DNA of 64,000 nt from UBA5793 sp040255465. Lineage in GTDB: Bacteria; Planctomycetota; Phycisphaerae; Phycisphaerales; UBA5793. Positions 1 to 9,221 of this stretch are shown here, piece by piece. Location: contig JBDZVA010000001.1 in assembly GCA_040255465.1 (NCBI GenBank), positions 1,116,001-1,180,000 of the forward strand. The letters are read 5' to 3'. The translations under genes were made by a program, and so were the position numbers. The first letter of the stretch is position 1. Each line of letters starts with the position of its first letter. The notes below the pieces were generated by a model that worked only from the letters and a program-made list of their open reading frames with translations, had not been told where the DNA came from and did not search any database.

Positions 1-990
1 ATCGTCGCCCTCGATCTCGACGACGATCGCGCCCTGCGACTCTTTGGCAATCCCGCTGGAGATGAACTCTTCAACAACCGGTCGGAGCCGCTCGCGATAG
101 AACGACTCGCCGCGGTTGTGCTCCTCGGTCACATTAAGATCGAGCAGGTCGTAGATTTCGTAGCAGCCCGCGAGCGTGATCGCGGTGATCTTCTCCCACG
201 CGGCGACGATCTCGGCGTCGCCACTCTGCAGGCGCACGAGCGTGCTCTTGGCCTCTTCGAGTCTTTGCTCGGCGCCGGCGACCTGCGCTTCCCACTCGGC
301 GATGCGATGGGCTCCGGCGTTGATGCGTCTGGCCGTTTCCAGCGCGGTCCGGTCCGCCTTGCACTCAAGATTGGCGTCGCGATAGGCGATTTCCAGCGCA
401 TCGAGATCGAGCGAATCGAGATCGATCTGCCGCCGCCGAAGCGAGGCGATCACCATGGCGATCTGCAGTCCCCAATCGCCGAGGTGATTCTGCGGGATGA
501 CGTCATTGCCGACTCGGCTGAGCACCCGGCAGAGACTGTCGCCAATGATCGATGATCGCAGGTGGCCGACATGCATCTGCTTGGCGATGTTGACACCGAC
601 GAGATCGACAACGACGCGCGGCATCGCCGGCTGCGGGGTTGCGCGGGGCGCCACGGCATCGGCCTCGGGCAACTCTTGTTCAAGTTGCGTGAGCAATCGC
701 GGCAACGCATCGGCCCGCAGGCGCAGGTTGATGAACCCCGGCCCTGCGATCTCCGGCTTCTCGCATATATCCTCGAGCGTCGCACTGGCGATGATCGCCT
801 GGGCCACCTCGCGCGGCGACTTACCGACTCGCTTGGCCAATCCCATCGCGACATTTGACTGAAAATCGCCGAACTGGGGGTTCTGAGCGGGGCGCACCAG
901 CGGGTCGGCGTTGGCGAATTCGTCGCCGAAAGCCGCAACGATGGCGTCAACAAACCGCCGACCGAGAAAATCAACCGGGTCAGTATCCAT
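1..990 (-). CDS. argS: Arginyl-tRNA synthetase, N-terminal 330 residues (runs off the window)
   Basis: Charges tRNA-Arg with arginine in the cytoplasm (class I aminoacyl-tRNA synthetase). Reading back from the ATG at 990 gives an unbroken frame to base 1. It has an N-terminal additional domain (QNPQFGDFQSNVAMGLAK) followed by the class I HIGH-type signature in VGVNIAKQMHVGHLRSSIIGD and then NHLGDWGLQIAMV, both typical of ArgS. The C-terminal catalytic part, including KMSK and the anticodon-binding domain, lies outside the window. No Shine-Dalgarno precedes the ATG. A TACACT box lies 9 nt upstream, so the mRNA may be leaderless. Transcribed divergently from the M16-like gene. Confidence 0.93.
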   Translation of the reverse strand, partial: MDTDPVDFLGRRFVDAIVAAFGDEFANADPLVRPAQNPQFGDFQSNVAMGLAKRVGKSPREVAQAIIASATLEDICEKPEIAGPGFINLRLRADALPRLLTQLEQELPEADAVAPRATPQPAMPRVVVDLVGVNIAKQMHVGHLRSSIIGDSLCRVLSRVGNDVIPQNHLGDWGLQIAMVIASLRRRQIDLDSLDLDALEIAYRDANLECKADRTALETARRINAGAHRIAEWEAQVAGAEQRLEEAKSTLVRLQSGDAEIVAAWEKITAITLAGCYEIYDLLDLNVTEEHNRGESFYRERLRPVVEEFISSGIAKESQGAIVVEIEGDD

Positions 991-999
991 GCGGCCCGC

Positions 1000-1005
1000 A
1001 GTGTA
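1000..1005 (-). promoter_or_regulatory. Candidate -10 box of argS (leaderless)
   Basis: TACACT on the minus strand, 9 nt before the argS ATG. A TTGGCT 18 nt further upstream could act as -35. There is no ribosome-binding site between box and start. Confidence 0.5.
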
Positions 1006-1150
1006 GACCGCGGTGCACGGCCGAGCCAAACCGCGGGCGTTGCCGTAATCCCGGACAGAGCATCGACTTCTTCGCATCCAGTGTCGGAGGGCCGTATCCT
1101 TTCGGGGCCGCGAGTTGCGGCCCGCGACCCCCTTCGGAGGCAAGAAGTTC

Positions 1151-2560
1151 ATGCGTAATCGATTCCCATTCGCACTGGCGGCGCTGCTGTGCCTGTCGTT
1201 CTTTGGCTGGTGCGGCGGCCCCGTTGCCGCGATGCAGGAGGGTCTCGAGCCCGCCGCCGGTGATGAGCCGCCAGTTGAAACCACCGAAGACAGCCAGACG
1301 CCTCCTTCGCCTCAGATCATTGAAGAGCGACACCTTGCCAACGGCGTGCGCGTGATCACTCAACCGATCGATGGAGTGAATTACGCGGCAATCGTCGTCG
1401 TTTTCGAAGTCGGTTCGTCCAACGATCCATCGGATGCGCCCGGCATGGCTCGTCTGTTTGACCGGTTGCTTATGACCTGCCCCTCGCAGGGGATCGAAAG
1501 GCGGAGCGTCAAAGACCTTAACGAGACGTATCCAAAGGGCTGGAACATTCGCTCGTATGACGCCATGAGTGTCTACGGCGTTGTCGTGCCGACTGAGAAT
1601 CTCAGCGAGGAAGTCGAGGGACTGGCGAAGCGCTTGCGCACGCTGGAGATTGGCCCCGATGACATCGCCCGCGAAACCGGCTCAATCGAAGCGGAGATGA
1701 AGGTTCTCTTTGATGACCAGCCGCTGATCAAACCCATGTCTTGGCTCGTCGCGAAGTCATTTCGCCACGACTCGGGTGCGGCGCGCGGCGTCGACCCGGT
1801 TCGTCTGGCGCGACTCCGCCCTGATCGCATCATCCAGGAATGGCAGCAACGAACCGTGGGAGGAAACGTCACGGTCATCCTTGTCGGCAATGTCGGCGGC
1901 ATCGGCCTCGACGCCACGACCGATCGAGCGTTTGGCTCGCTGGCCTCCGGCGATCGCCCGCCGTTTCCCGTCACGGTGCATCCCGTCGGCGAAGTCGTTC
2001 GCGACATTCTCGATTCGAGCGGACTGCCCGGCAATCGTCTTCACGGCGTCGCGGCGTTTTTCGCTCCGCCCGTGACGAGTCCCGATCACCCGGCGTTCCT
2101 GACGGTCTGCCGGGCGCTGATGCGCGATGCAGCCGGCCTGGCGGGTTCGCAGGGTCGGATGGAATTCCAGTATGACATGCTTCTCGATCCGCGCGCTGCC
2201 TACGTCACGCCGCACGCGTGGCGCTACCCCAAGGGCCCGCTCCAGGCGCTGGGCTACTGGGACGCCAAAATCAAGAACCGCAGATACACCCACGCGGACG
2301 CGCTGCGAACGCTGGGCGCGCTTGACTGGCAGCTCGGTGCGCCGCTGCGCGGCGGGGTGGTGGATCAACTGGCGAGGGAGCCGGGCCTGCTCTATACCAT
2401 CGGCTTCGCCACCGCCTACCGCGCGAATTACGGTGACACGGCATTCTGGGATGGCTACCGGCAGAAGCTCGAACGCATGGATCCAAAGGACCTCGTCGAA
2501 GCGCGCAACAAGTACTTTGCCGACAGCAACCGCGCGCTGTTTGTCCTCAAGGGCGATTGA
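1151..2560 (+). CDS. Secreted M16-family (insulinase-fold) protein without the zinc motif
   Basis: 469 residues starting at the ATG at 1151, which has GGAGG 10 nt upstream; an upstream in-frame start at 1115 lacks one. Residues 1-28 form a signal peptide ending near PVAAMQ. From about residue 57 (EERHLANGVRVITQP) the protein follows the M16 peptidase N-terminal domain. Where active M16 enzymes have HxxEH, this one reads RLFDR (residues 101-105), so both zinc histidines and the catalytic glutamate are replaced. It is probably a non-catalytic partner or scaffold, as in the inactive subunits of M16 heterodimers, but no active M16 partner lies next to it. The next gene begins at the base after its stop, so the two are probably co-transcribed. 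Confidence 0.75.
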   Translation: MRNRFPFALAALLCLSFFGWCGGPVAAMQEGLEPAAGDEPPVETTEDSQTPPSPQIIEERHLANGVRVITQPIDGVNYAAIVVVFEVGSSNDPSDAPGMARLFDRLLMTCPSQGIERRSVKDLNETYPKGWNIRSYDAMSVYGVVVPTENLSEEVEGLAKRLRTLEIGPDDIARETGSIEAEMKVLFDDQPLIKPMSWLVAKSFRHDSGAARGVDPVRLARLRPDRIIQEWQQRTVGGNVTVILVGNVGGIGLDATTDRAFGSLASGDRPPFPVTVHPVGEVVRDILDSSGLPGNRLHGVAAFFAPPVTSPDHPAFLTVCRALMRDAAGLAGSQGRMEFQYDMLLDPRAAYVTPHAWRYPKGPLQALGYWDAKIKNRRYTHADALRTLGALDWQLGAPLRGGVVDQLAREPGLLYTIGFATAYRANYGDTAFWDGYRQKLERMDPKDLVEARNKYFADSNRALFVLKGD

Positions 2561-3571
2561 GTGACCGCCACGCGCCCCATCATTCTGTCGACGTGGTCGT
2601 TCGGCCAGCGAGCCAACGCTGCGGGCTGGAGCGTGCTGAGCAACCGCGGCTGCGCGCTCGACGCCGTCGAGCAGGCGTGCAACAACGTCGAGGCTGATCC
2701 GAATGTGGATTCCATCGGAGTGGGCGGCCTGCCCGACGCGGCTGGCCGGGTGAGTCTGGACGCCTGCATCATGGCCTCGCCGAGGCAGTGCGGCGGGGTG
2801 TGCTTTCTACGTCACCACAACTACCCGACCTCGATCGCGCGCCGGGTCATGGAGCAGACGCACCATCTCCTGCTTGCAGGCGAGGGCGCGGATGACTTCG
2901 CCAACGCGCATGGCTTCGAGCCGACCGAACTGCTCACCGACGACGCCCGCAAAGTCTGGGAAACGTGGAAAAACGACCCTGCCCAGTTGACCGGTGAACG
3001 CTATCGAGGCTGGCTTCCGCCGCGCAATGTCGAGGAACTGCCGGGCGTGTCGGACGATCGCCAGCGGATCGCCGCAGACGAATCGCTTCCCCACAACCGC
3101 ACTCATGACACCATCGGCGTGCTGGCGATTGATTCGAGCGGTGGGATGGCGGGCGCCTGCACTACGAGTGGCATGGCGTTCAAAGTCCCCGGCCGGGTCG
3201 GTGATGCGCCGATCGTTGGTCATGCTCTCTATGTCGATCCAAAATTCGGCGCTGCCGTCGCGACGGGCACGGGCGAACTGGTGATGCGCACGTGCACCTC
3301 ATTTCTGGCTGTTGAGCTGATGCGATCAGGCCAGTCGGCCACAGAGGCGGCGGTTGCCGTGCTCGAGCGGATTGTCGAGACCTGCGCGATTCTCACAGAC
3401 CATCAGGTTGGCATCATTGCGCTGACGCCCGACGGGACATGGGCCTCCGCCGCCCTGCGGCCGGGCTTTCGTGTGGCGGTGCGATCAGCGGAGACAGACG
3501 AACTGGTCCCCTCATCGAGGGTGATCATTCCAGATGCGTCACCGTCTGGAGGAGCCGAATCTCTGCTTTAA
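2561..3571 (+). CDS. Asparaginase / N4-(beta-N-acetylglucosaminyl)-L-asparaginase family Ntn hydrolase
   Basis: 336 residues from a GTG that directly abuts the upstream stop. The family makes a precursor that self-cleaves before a threonine, which then becomes the N-terminal nucleophile. Here the HDT|IGVLAID motif puts that threonine at residue 184. The alpha-part opening (STWSFGQRANAAGW) and the beta-part GTGE segment (ATGTGELVMR) fit the family, which hydrolyses asparagine, isoaspartyl peptides or GlcNAc-Asn. I cannot tell which substrate is used. No signal peptide is evident, so a cytoplasmic enzyme is expected, unlike its secreted upstream neighbour. Confidence 0.85.
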   Translation: MTATRPIILSTWSFGQRANAAGWSVLSNRGCALDAVEQACNNVEADPNVDSIGVGGLPDAAGRVSLDACIMASPRQCGGVCFLRHHNYPTSIARRVMEQTHHLLLAGEGADDFANAHGFEPTELLTDDARKVWETWKNDPAQLTGERYRGWLPPRNVEELPGVSDDRQRIAADESLPHNRTHDTIGVLAIDSSGGMAGACTTSGMAFKVPGRVGDAPIVGHALYVDPKFGAAVATGTGELVMRTCTSFLAVELMRSGQSATEAAVAVLERIVETCAILTDHQVGIIALTPDGTWASAALRPGFRVAVRSAETDELVPSSRVIIPDASPSGGAESLL

Positions 3572-3708
3572 GTTGCTCTCAGCCCATCCTGGTCGATCCC
3601 GTGGGACCAAAAACCGATAAATACACGGGGTCGCGCTCCCGTTTGGGTTTCTGCACCGCTTTGCCGGCCTACAAGTGCTCCTGAAGGCCCCTACGATTGC
3701 GCGATTCC

Positions 3709-3714
3709 GATAAT
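3709..3714 (+). promoter_or_regulatory. Possible -10 box of clpC
   Basis: GATAAT 67 nt upstream of the clpC start in the 209-bp gap. I see no convincing -35. It lies immediately before the inverted repeat at 3721-3736. Confidence 0.35.
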
Positions 3715-3720
3715 TTAGAA

Positions 3721-3736
3721 CCATTCCAAGGAATGG
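3721..3736 (+). promoter_or_regulatory. Inverted repeat at the presumed clpC transcription start (operator candidate)
   Basis: CCATTCC-AA-GGAATGG, seven-base arms with a two-base spacer. It starts 7 nt after the GATAAT box, where a repressor could block initiation. It is not the CtsR direct heptad or the HrcA CIRCE element known from other clpC promoters. Confidence 0.4.
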
Positions 3737-3780
3737 AACGTATTGAAGGCCAGGTGCAGATGCACCAGTGAGGAGAAACA

Positions 3781-6372
3781 ATGTTTGAACGCTTCACGGA
3801 CCGTGCCCGCAAGGTGATGGCCCTCGCCAATCAGGAGGCGCAGCGGTTCAATCACGAATACATCGGCACCGAGCACATCCTCCTCGGCCTGGTCAAGGAA
3901 GGATCCGGTGTTGGCGCCAATGTCCTCAAGAATCTTGGCGTCGATCTCCGCAAGGTGCGGCTCGAGGTCGAGAAGCTCGTCAAATCGGGCCCCGATATCG
4001 TGACCATGGGCAAGCTGCCCCAGACGCCCCGCGCCAAGAAGGTCATCGAATTCGCCATTGAAGAGGCCCGCAACCTCAACCATAACTACGTCGGAACTGA
4101 GCACCTTCTGCTCGGCCTGCTGCGTGAACACGACGGTGTAGCCGCCCAGGTTCTGATGAACCTTGGCCTGAAGCTCGAAGAGGTCCGCGAGGAAGTACTC
4201 AACCTCCTCGGCGCCGGCGTCGAACCCCAGGAGCAGGATGGCGGCGAACCGTCCAGCGTTGGCTCGTCGGCCCCCTCCAAGGGCAAGAGCAAGACCCCGG
4301 CTCTCGACTCCTTTGGCCGCGACCTGACGGAACTCGCCCGCGAAAACGCGCTCGATCCGGTCATCGGCCGGCAGAACGAGATCGAACGACTCATCCAGGT
4401 GCTCTGCCGCCGCACGAAGAACAATCCCGTGCTGCTGGGCGAAGCCGGCGTGGGCAAGACCGCCATCGTCGAAGGTCTTGCGCAGCGGATTATCAGCAAA
4501 GACATTCCCGATCTGCTTTTCGATCGGCGGCTCGTCGTACTCGACCTGGCGCTGATGGTTGCGGGCACCAAGTACCGCGGTCAGTTTGAAGAGCGCATCA
4601 AGGCGGTGATGAACGAAGTCCGCCGCGCGGGCAACGTTATTCTGTTCATCGACGAACTGCACACCCTGGTCGGCGCCGGCGGCGCGGAAGGCGCGATCGA
4701 CGCGTCCAATGTGCTCAAGCCCGCACTGAGCCGCGGCGAGATCCAGTGCATCGGCGCTACGACCTTTGACGAGTACCGCAAGTACATCGAGAAGGACAAC
4801 GCGCTGGCGCGGCGATTCCAGTCCATTACCGTCGAGCCGCCCGGCAAGACGCAGACCATCGAGATTCTCAAGGGGCTGCGCGAGCGCTACGAGACGCACC
4901 ATCGCGTGCGCATCACCGACGAAGCGATCGAGCAGGCTGTTGAATTGTCGGATCGCTACATCACCGGCCGCGTTCAGCCTGACAAGTCGATCGACGTGAT
5001 CGACGAGGCGGGCGCCCGCGTTCGCCTGCAGAGCATGACCAAGCCGCCGAACCTCGCCGAGATCGAGGAGAAGATCGAGCGCCTGAGCGTGTCCAAGGAC
5101 GAGGCGGTGAAGGAAGCCGACTACGAGCGCGCTGCCAAGCTGCGCGACGAGGCTGAGAAGCTCCGCCGCGACAAGGAGGACATCCAGAAGCAGTGGCGCG
5201 AGAAGCAGAGCGAAACGCTCGGCACCGTCGATGAGGAGATCATCGCCGAGGTCGTCAGCAAGATGACCGGCGTGCCGCTGACCCGTCTCGAAGCCGAGGA
5301 GGCCAAGCGCCTGCTCCAGCTCGAAGAGGAGCTGCACCGCAAGGTGGTCAGCCAGCACGACGCGATTACGTCGATCGCCAAGGCGATCCGCCGGGCCCGC
5401 GCCGGATTGAAGGATCCCAAGCGGCCGATGGGTTCGTTTATCTTCGTCGGCCCGTCGGGCGTCGGCAAGACGCTGCTTTCCAAGGCCCTGGCCGAGTTCA
5501 TGTTCGGCGACGAAGAAGCCCTCGTCATGCTCGACATGAGCGAGTACATGGAGAAGCACAACGTCAGCCGCCTGATTGGCGCGCCTCCCGGATACGTCGG
5601 CTATGAAGAGGGCGGCCAGCTTACCGAGCGCGTCCGCCGTCGGCCGTACTCCGTCATCCTCCTCGACGAAATCGAGAAGGCGCACCCTGACGTGTACAAC
5701 ATGCTTCTCCAGATCATGGAAGAAGGCCGCCTGACCGACTCGTTCGGCCGCAACGTCGACTTCAAGAACACGATTCTGATCATGACGAGCAACATCGGCG
5801 CGGATCTCATCAAGGGCGGCGTGCAGTTCGGCTTCGGCAAGAAGACCGAAGTGCAGGACTACGACAAGATGAAGTCCACTCTGCTCAAGGAGATCGAGCG
5901 CTACTTCCGACCTGAGTTCATCAACCGCCTCGATGAAGTCATCGTCTTCCATCCGCTGACGCGAGAAGATCTCGTGCAGATCGTGGACTACGAAACCAAG
6001 AAGGTGCGCGACCGCCTCGAGAGCCACGGCCTGGTGCTCGAGATTGATCAGAGCGCCAAGGACTTCCTCATCGAGAAGGGCTACAACCCCGACTTCGGCG
6101 CCCGGCCGCTGCGTCGCGCTATCGGCACGTACATCGAGGACGCATTGAGCGAGTCGATTCTCCGAGGCGAGTTCGAGGGCAAGAACCTGCTCCGCGTGCT
6201 TCACGCCGAGGAAGCCGAGCACCTGACCTTTACCGCCGAGTACCGCGAGGAACTCGACGAGGCCAAGAAGAAGGCCGACGCCAAGGAAGCCGCCAAGAAG
6301 GAAGGCAAGGAGCCCGTTGGCTCCGGCTCAGGCGGCGGAGGCGAAGGCGGCAATGGCGAGTCGTCGAACTGA
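3781..6372 (+). CDS. clpC: ATP-dependent Clp protease ATP-binding subunit ClpC
   Basis: 863-residue HSP100 unfoldase that feeds substrates to ClpP. An AGGAG lies 5 nt before the ATG. Order: two Clp N-domain repeats (about 1-145, each with GTEH[IL]LLGL), first AAA+ module with Walker A GEAGVGKTA near residue 220 and Walker B VILFIDELHTL, a short middle region with the UVR-like DYERAAKLRDEAEKL helix that separates ClpC from ClpA and ClpB, second AAA+ module with GPSGVGKT near 558, and a ClpP-docking GFG loop (GVQFGFGKK). The C-terminus is a Gly/Ser/Glu-rich tail. It stands alone: clpP, mcsA and ctsR are not adjacent. A strong terminator follows. Confidence 0.97.
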   Translation: MFERFTDRARKVMALANQEAQRFNHEYIGTEHILLGLVKEGSGVGANVLKNLGVDLRKVRLEVEKLVKSGPDIVTMGKLPQTPRAKKVIEFAIEEARNLNHNYVGTEHLLLGLLREHDGVAAQVLMNLGLKLEEVREEVLNLLGAGVEPQEQDGGEPSSVGSSAPSKGKSKTPALDSFGRDLTELARENALDPVIGRQNEIERLIQVLCRRTKNNPVLLGEAGVGKTAIVEGLAQRIISKDIPDLLFDRRLVVLDLALMVAGTKYRGQFEERIKAVMNEVRRAGNVILFIDELHTLVGAGGAEGAIDASNVLKPALSRGEIQCIGATTFDEYRKYIEKDNALARRFQSITVEPPGKTQTIEILKGLRERYETHHRVRITDEAIEQAVELSDRYITGRVQPDKSIDVIDEAGARVRLQSMTKPPNLAEIEEKIERLSVSKDEAVKEADYERAAKLRDEAEKLRRDKEDIQKQWREKQSETLGTVDEEIIAEVVSKMTGVPLTRLEAEEAKRLLQLEEELHRKVVSQHDAITSIAKAIRRARAGLKDPKRPMGSFIFVGPSGVGKTLLSKALAEFMFGDEEALVMLDMSEYMEKHNVSRLIGAPPGYVGYEEGGQLTERVRRRPYSVILLDEIEKAHPDVYNMLLQIMEEGRLTDSFGRNVDFKNTILIMTSNIGADLIKGGVQFGFGKKTEVQDYDKMKSTLLKEIERYFRPEFINRLDEVIVFHPLTREDLVQIVDYETKKVRDRLESHGLVLEIDQSAKDFLIEKGYNPDFGARPLRRAIGTYIEDALSESILRGEFEGKNLLRVLHAEEAEHLTFTAEYREELDEAKKKADAKEAAKKEGKEPVGSGSGGGGEGGNGESSN

Positions 6373-6404
6373 CCTTGCCTGAGCACAGACAGTCTTCTCA
6401 CACG

Positions 6405-6440
6405 CAACCGCCGGCCCTGGGCCGGCGGTTGTTTTTTTTT
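6405..6440 (+). terminator. Rho-independent terminator of clpC
   Basis: Perfect stem CAACCGCCGGC / GCCGGCGGTTG with a five-base loop, followed by nine T residues. It begins 33 nt after the clpC stop. Confidence 0.93.
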
Positions 6441-6485
6441 GGTCTCGGTGTCAGGTCCGCTCGTCTTGTGGTATTGGAAAAACGG

Positions 6486-8096
6486 TCAGCGGCGGTAGCG
6501 CTCCGGTGAGTGGTTTTCGCCGTGGCATCTGAGGAAGCACTGGCCGGCAAAGCGGCCGTCGTCGATGAACTCCAGGCGGTTCGTCGATGGATCGGGGAAG
6601 ACGATCGAGAGATCGAAATTGATCAGGTTGCTGTTGTTTCGCGTGCTGCCCTGCGACGAGACGCCGTGTGCGTCGTGGCACGTGGAGCACGCGGTGCGCT
6701 CTTCGACGATGTGTTTGCGGTGTTCCTTGAACGATTCGTCGCCGAGGATGCTGTTGCGATTGTGGCACGAGTAGCAGAGGGCGTACTTGGCGGCGCTCTC
6801 GCTCGTGTAATCGAGCATGGAGTACTGCTTGATGAGCAGAGGTGGCTGGTTGGAGCCGTGTACGCCATCGGGTCCGCCGCCGCCGGACTTGGAGCCGGTG
6901 TCGGAGTTGTGGCAGTCGTTGCAGTAGATGACGCTGGCGGTTGTCCAGCCGGGCAGCAGGCTCGGTACGTCGCTGTTGCGTCCGGGTGAGGCAACCGGGT
7001 GATACGACACAGCCGTCGTGTCGAATTTGAGGCGCAGGTTGTCGGTGGTGATCTGCCGTGTGACGGTGGGCGGCACGGCGCTCTTGTCGGCGTGGCACTT
7101 GAAGCAGACTTCGTACTCGAACTGCGCCACCGGGATGTCGCCGCCGGAGACCGTGACGCCACTGACCTGTCCGAAGTTTAACGGCACCTGCGGGGGGGTG
7201 GTGGCCCCGTGGCGCATGGTGTGCGGTTCGTGGCAGTCGCTGCAGGTGACGTCGAAGGGCAATGGATCGGGCGGATCGATCTCGCGATCGGTGTCGTGCA
7301 CGCTGAGTTTGTGCAGATCGGGATTGATGTTGGGTGCATTGGGCGTGGTACCGTCGTGGCAGCTCATGCAGGCGTTCGTGATGTTGATGCCGCGCAGCAG
7401 GTACGGCCCACTTGGCGCGGTGTGGGGCGAGTGACAGGCATTGCATTCGCTATGGCCGGCGACATCGGTCGAATCGATCGCGTGACACGCGCGGCAAAGA
7501 TTGGAGTTCTCGTTGTGCATGACGAGGAAACTGCCCAGCGCGTTGCTGTGCGGGTTGTGGCACGTCGTGCATTGCAGTTCCTGATTGCTGTCAAGACGCA
7601 ATTCGGCCGGCAGGCTCGCAGGCTGGCGCAGGTGCAGGTCCTTCGCGGCCAGCGCGGAGGTGTACCGGAACGAAACCGGATGGTCATCGCTCAGGTCGGT
7701 GCCGAGGTTGGATCGGCCCGGCGGCATGGTCGTGATGCCGCTGCGCATGAGGATCGGGTTGGGGCGCGACAGCACGGCGCCCAGGGCGATGGTTCCATCG
7801 TGACAGGAGAGGCACATCTTCGATGCGCCCGTCGGCTGGCCGGGATCGGCGTCGAGCGCGCGACTGGTGTACGGCGTGTACGCATCCAGCGGCATGGCGC
7901 GGTTCCACAGCGGCACGATCGGCGCCGCGTGGTGCGGCGTGTGGCAGAAGATGCAGACCTGCTCTTCCGCCGCGGCTCGCACCTCGCCCGGGCCGCCGGC
8001 CGATAGGTTGTGCAGCGAGTCGACGACGCTTGTCTCCTGCGCCAGCACCGGCGGCGCGAGCAGGAGCGTGATGAAGATGGCCATTGACTTGTTCAT
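6486..8096 (-). CDS. Secreted multiheme c-type cytochrome with 12 haem motifs
   Basis: 536 residues with a signal peptide cut near APPVLAQ. There are eleven CxxCH haem sites (CIFCH, CLSCH, CTTCH, CRACH, CNACH, CMSCH, CSDCH, CFKCH, CNDCH, CYSCH, CSTCH) and a twelfth C-terminal CFLRCH with three residues between the cysteines. Many sites have the paired CxxCHxPH form of the doubled-CxxCH family. The product should be a periplasmic or outer-surface electron carrier with haems close enough for wire-like transfer. The start overlaps the stop of the upstream NHL lipoprotein gene by 4 nt, so this is the last gene of the minus-strand cytochrome operon. Its NDHPV and LWNR segments resemble the 4-motif cytochrome at 13405, suggesting common descent. 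Confidence 0.9.
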   Translation of the reverse strand: MNKSMAIFITLLLAPPVLAQETSVVDSLHNLSAGGPGEVRAAAEEQVCIFCHTPHHAAPIVPLWNRAMPLDAYTPYTSRALDADPGQPTGASKMCLSCHDGTIALGAVLSRPNPILMRSGITTMPPGRSNLGTDLSDDHPVSFRYTSALAAKDLHLRQPASLPAELRLDSNQELQCTTCHNPHSNALGSFLVMHNENSNLCRACHAIDSTDVAGHSECNACHSPHTAPSGPYLLRGINITNACMSCHDGTTPNAPNINPDLHKLSVHDTDREIDPPDPLPFDVTCSDCHEPHTMRHGATTPPQVPLNFGQVSGVTVSGGDIPVAQFEYEVCFKCHADKSAVPPTVTRQITTDNLRLKFDTTAVSYHPVASPGRNSDVPSLLPGWTTASVIYCNDCHNSDTGSKSGGGGPDGVHGSNQPPLLIKQYSMLDYTSESAAKYALCYSCHNRNSILGDESFKEHRKHIVEERTACSTCHDAHGVSSQGSTRNNSNLINFDLSIVFPDPSTNRLEFIDDGRFAGQCFLRCHGENHSPERYRR

Positions 8097-9214
8097 GGGC
8101 TCACCTCGTTGGAGGCGTTTGACCGGTTCGCCTGTTGCGCGGGCGGTCGATAGTCGAAGACCTGCACCCGCCGATTGTACGTGTCCGCAATCCAGAGACG
8201 GTCGGCGGCGTCGATGCAGATGCCCACGGGCAGCCAGAACTCGCCCGGGCCGCGCCCCTCACGCCCGAAGGCCATGAGCAGATCGCCGTTGCTGGAGTAG
8301 ACCTGTACGGCTTCGAAGTTGGCGTCGATAACGTAGAGCTGGTCCTCGCTGTCTACGGCGATTCCCTTGGGACGAGCGAAGTACCCCGGCATGTCGCCGC
8401 GGCTGCCGATCTGAAGTCGGGGCATGAGGTCGGGGCCGAATTGCTGGATGCGGCAGTTAAGCGAGTCACTGACATAGAGACGGTTGTGATGGTCGATTGC
8501 CACGTCGGTTGGAAAGTTGAACGAGCCGAGGGCTGTGCCACGCGCACCGAGGCGCGCGGTCGCCTGACCTTCGAGGTTGAAGATGACGACCTGGTGCGCG
8601 CCGGCGTCGGCGACGAAGAGTCGCTGGCCCACATTGTCAAACGCCAGACCGCAGGGGCGGATGAGTTCATCCTGCCCCCATGTGTCGATGGTGGCGCCGC
8701 CGCCGTCGAAGACCCAGACCACGCCCGCCGTCGAGTCGGCCACAAAGAGTCGTCCGTCGTTGGCGAGCGCAAGTCCAACGGGAGTAATAAAGGCGCTCGG
8801 CGGGGCGGGGGCCAGTTGTTCGTATTTGCGCTTTTCGAGATCGAAAACGTGTACAACGCGCCCACCGCTGTCCGCTACGTAGAGTCGTTGCTGATCGTCA
8901 ACCTCAACAGCAAAAGGACTGACGACTCCCATGACGGGGGCCTTGCCGGCGAAGAGTTCGCGCAGCGCTTCGCCAAAGGGCTTGGCTGCCTTGAGGTCCG
9001 CCGTGGTTGAGATCTGCCCGACGTAGTAGATGCGAGGTTCATCCGGCGGACCAGGCCAACTCAGCGGCGCGGGCAGGGGTTCAAAGATCACGCCGGCCGG
9101 CTTGGCGCAGCCGGCGCCCATCATGGAACTGAACAGCGCAACGGCCGCCAATGCGGACCAACGGATCGAGTCGCCTTGAGATCGTGAAGGTGTTTGCGGT
9201 GTCGTGGATGCCAT
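8093..9214 (-). CDS. NHL-repeat beta-propeller lipoprotein of the cytochrome cluster
   Basis: 373 residues. The N-terminus has a hydrophobic stretch ending MMGAGC, a plausible lipobox cysteine near residue 36. After it comes SWPGPPDEPRIYYVGQ, a signature shared with the second propeller protein at 11971. Six or so NHL blades follow, each with a [LI]YV[AS]DSxxxRVxVF-like strand, the last being WIADTYNRRVQVFDY. Propellers of this kind usually mediate protein contacts. Encoded between the barrel and the 12-motif cytochrome, it probably docks components at the membrane. It lies 7 nt after the barrel gene and overlaps the next gene by 4 nt. Confidence 0.85.
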   Translation of the reverse strand: MASTTPQTPSRSQGDSIRWSALAAVALFSSMMGAGCAKPAGVIFEPLPAPLSWPGPPDEPRIYYVGQISTTADLKAAKPFGEALRELFAGKAPVMGVVSPFAVEVDDQQRLYVADSGGRVVHVFDLEKRKYEQLAPAPPSAFITPVGLALANDGRLFVADSTAGVVWVFDGGGATIDTWGQDELIRPCGLAFDNVGQRLFVADAGAHQVVIFNLEGQATARLGARGTALGSFNFPTDVAIDHHNRLYVSDSLNCRIQQFGPDLMPRLQIGSRGDMPGYFARPKGIAVDSEDQLYVIDANFEAVQVYSSNGDLLMAFGREGRGPGEFWLPVGICIDAADRLWIADTYNRRVQVFDYRPPAQQANRSNASNEVSP

Positions 9215-9221
9215 GATTGTC

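Noticed and set aside
3715..6222. 835-codon open frame on the strand opposite clpC
   Set aside because: It mirrors the codon structure of clpC in G+C-rich DNA; the translation is low-complexity Leu/Ala/Asp/Val without domains, and clpC itself is beyond doubt.
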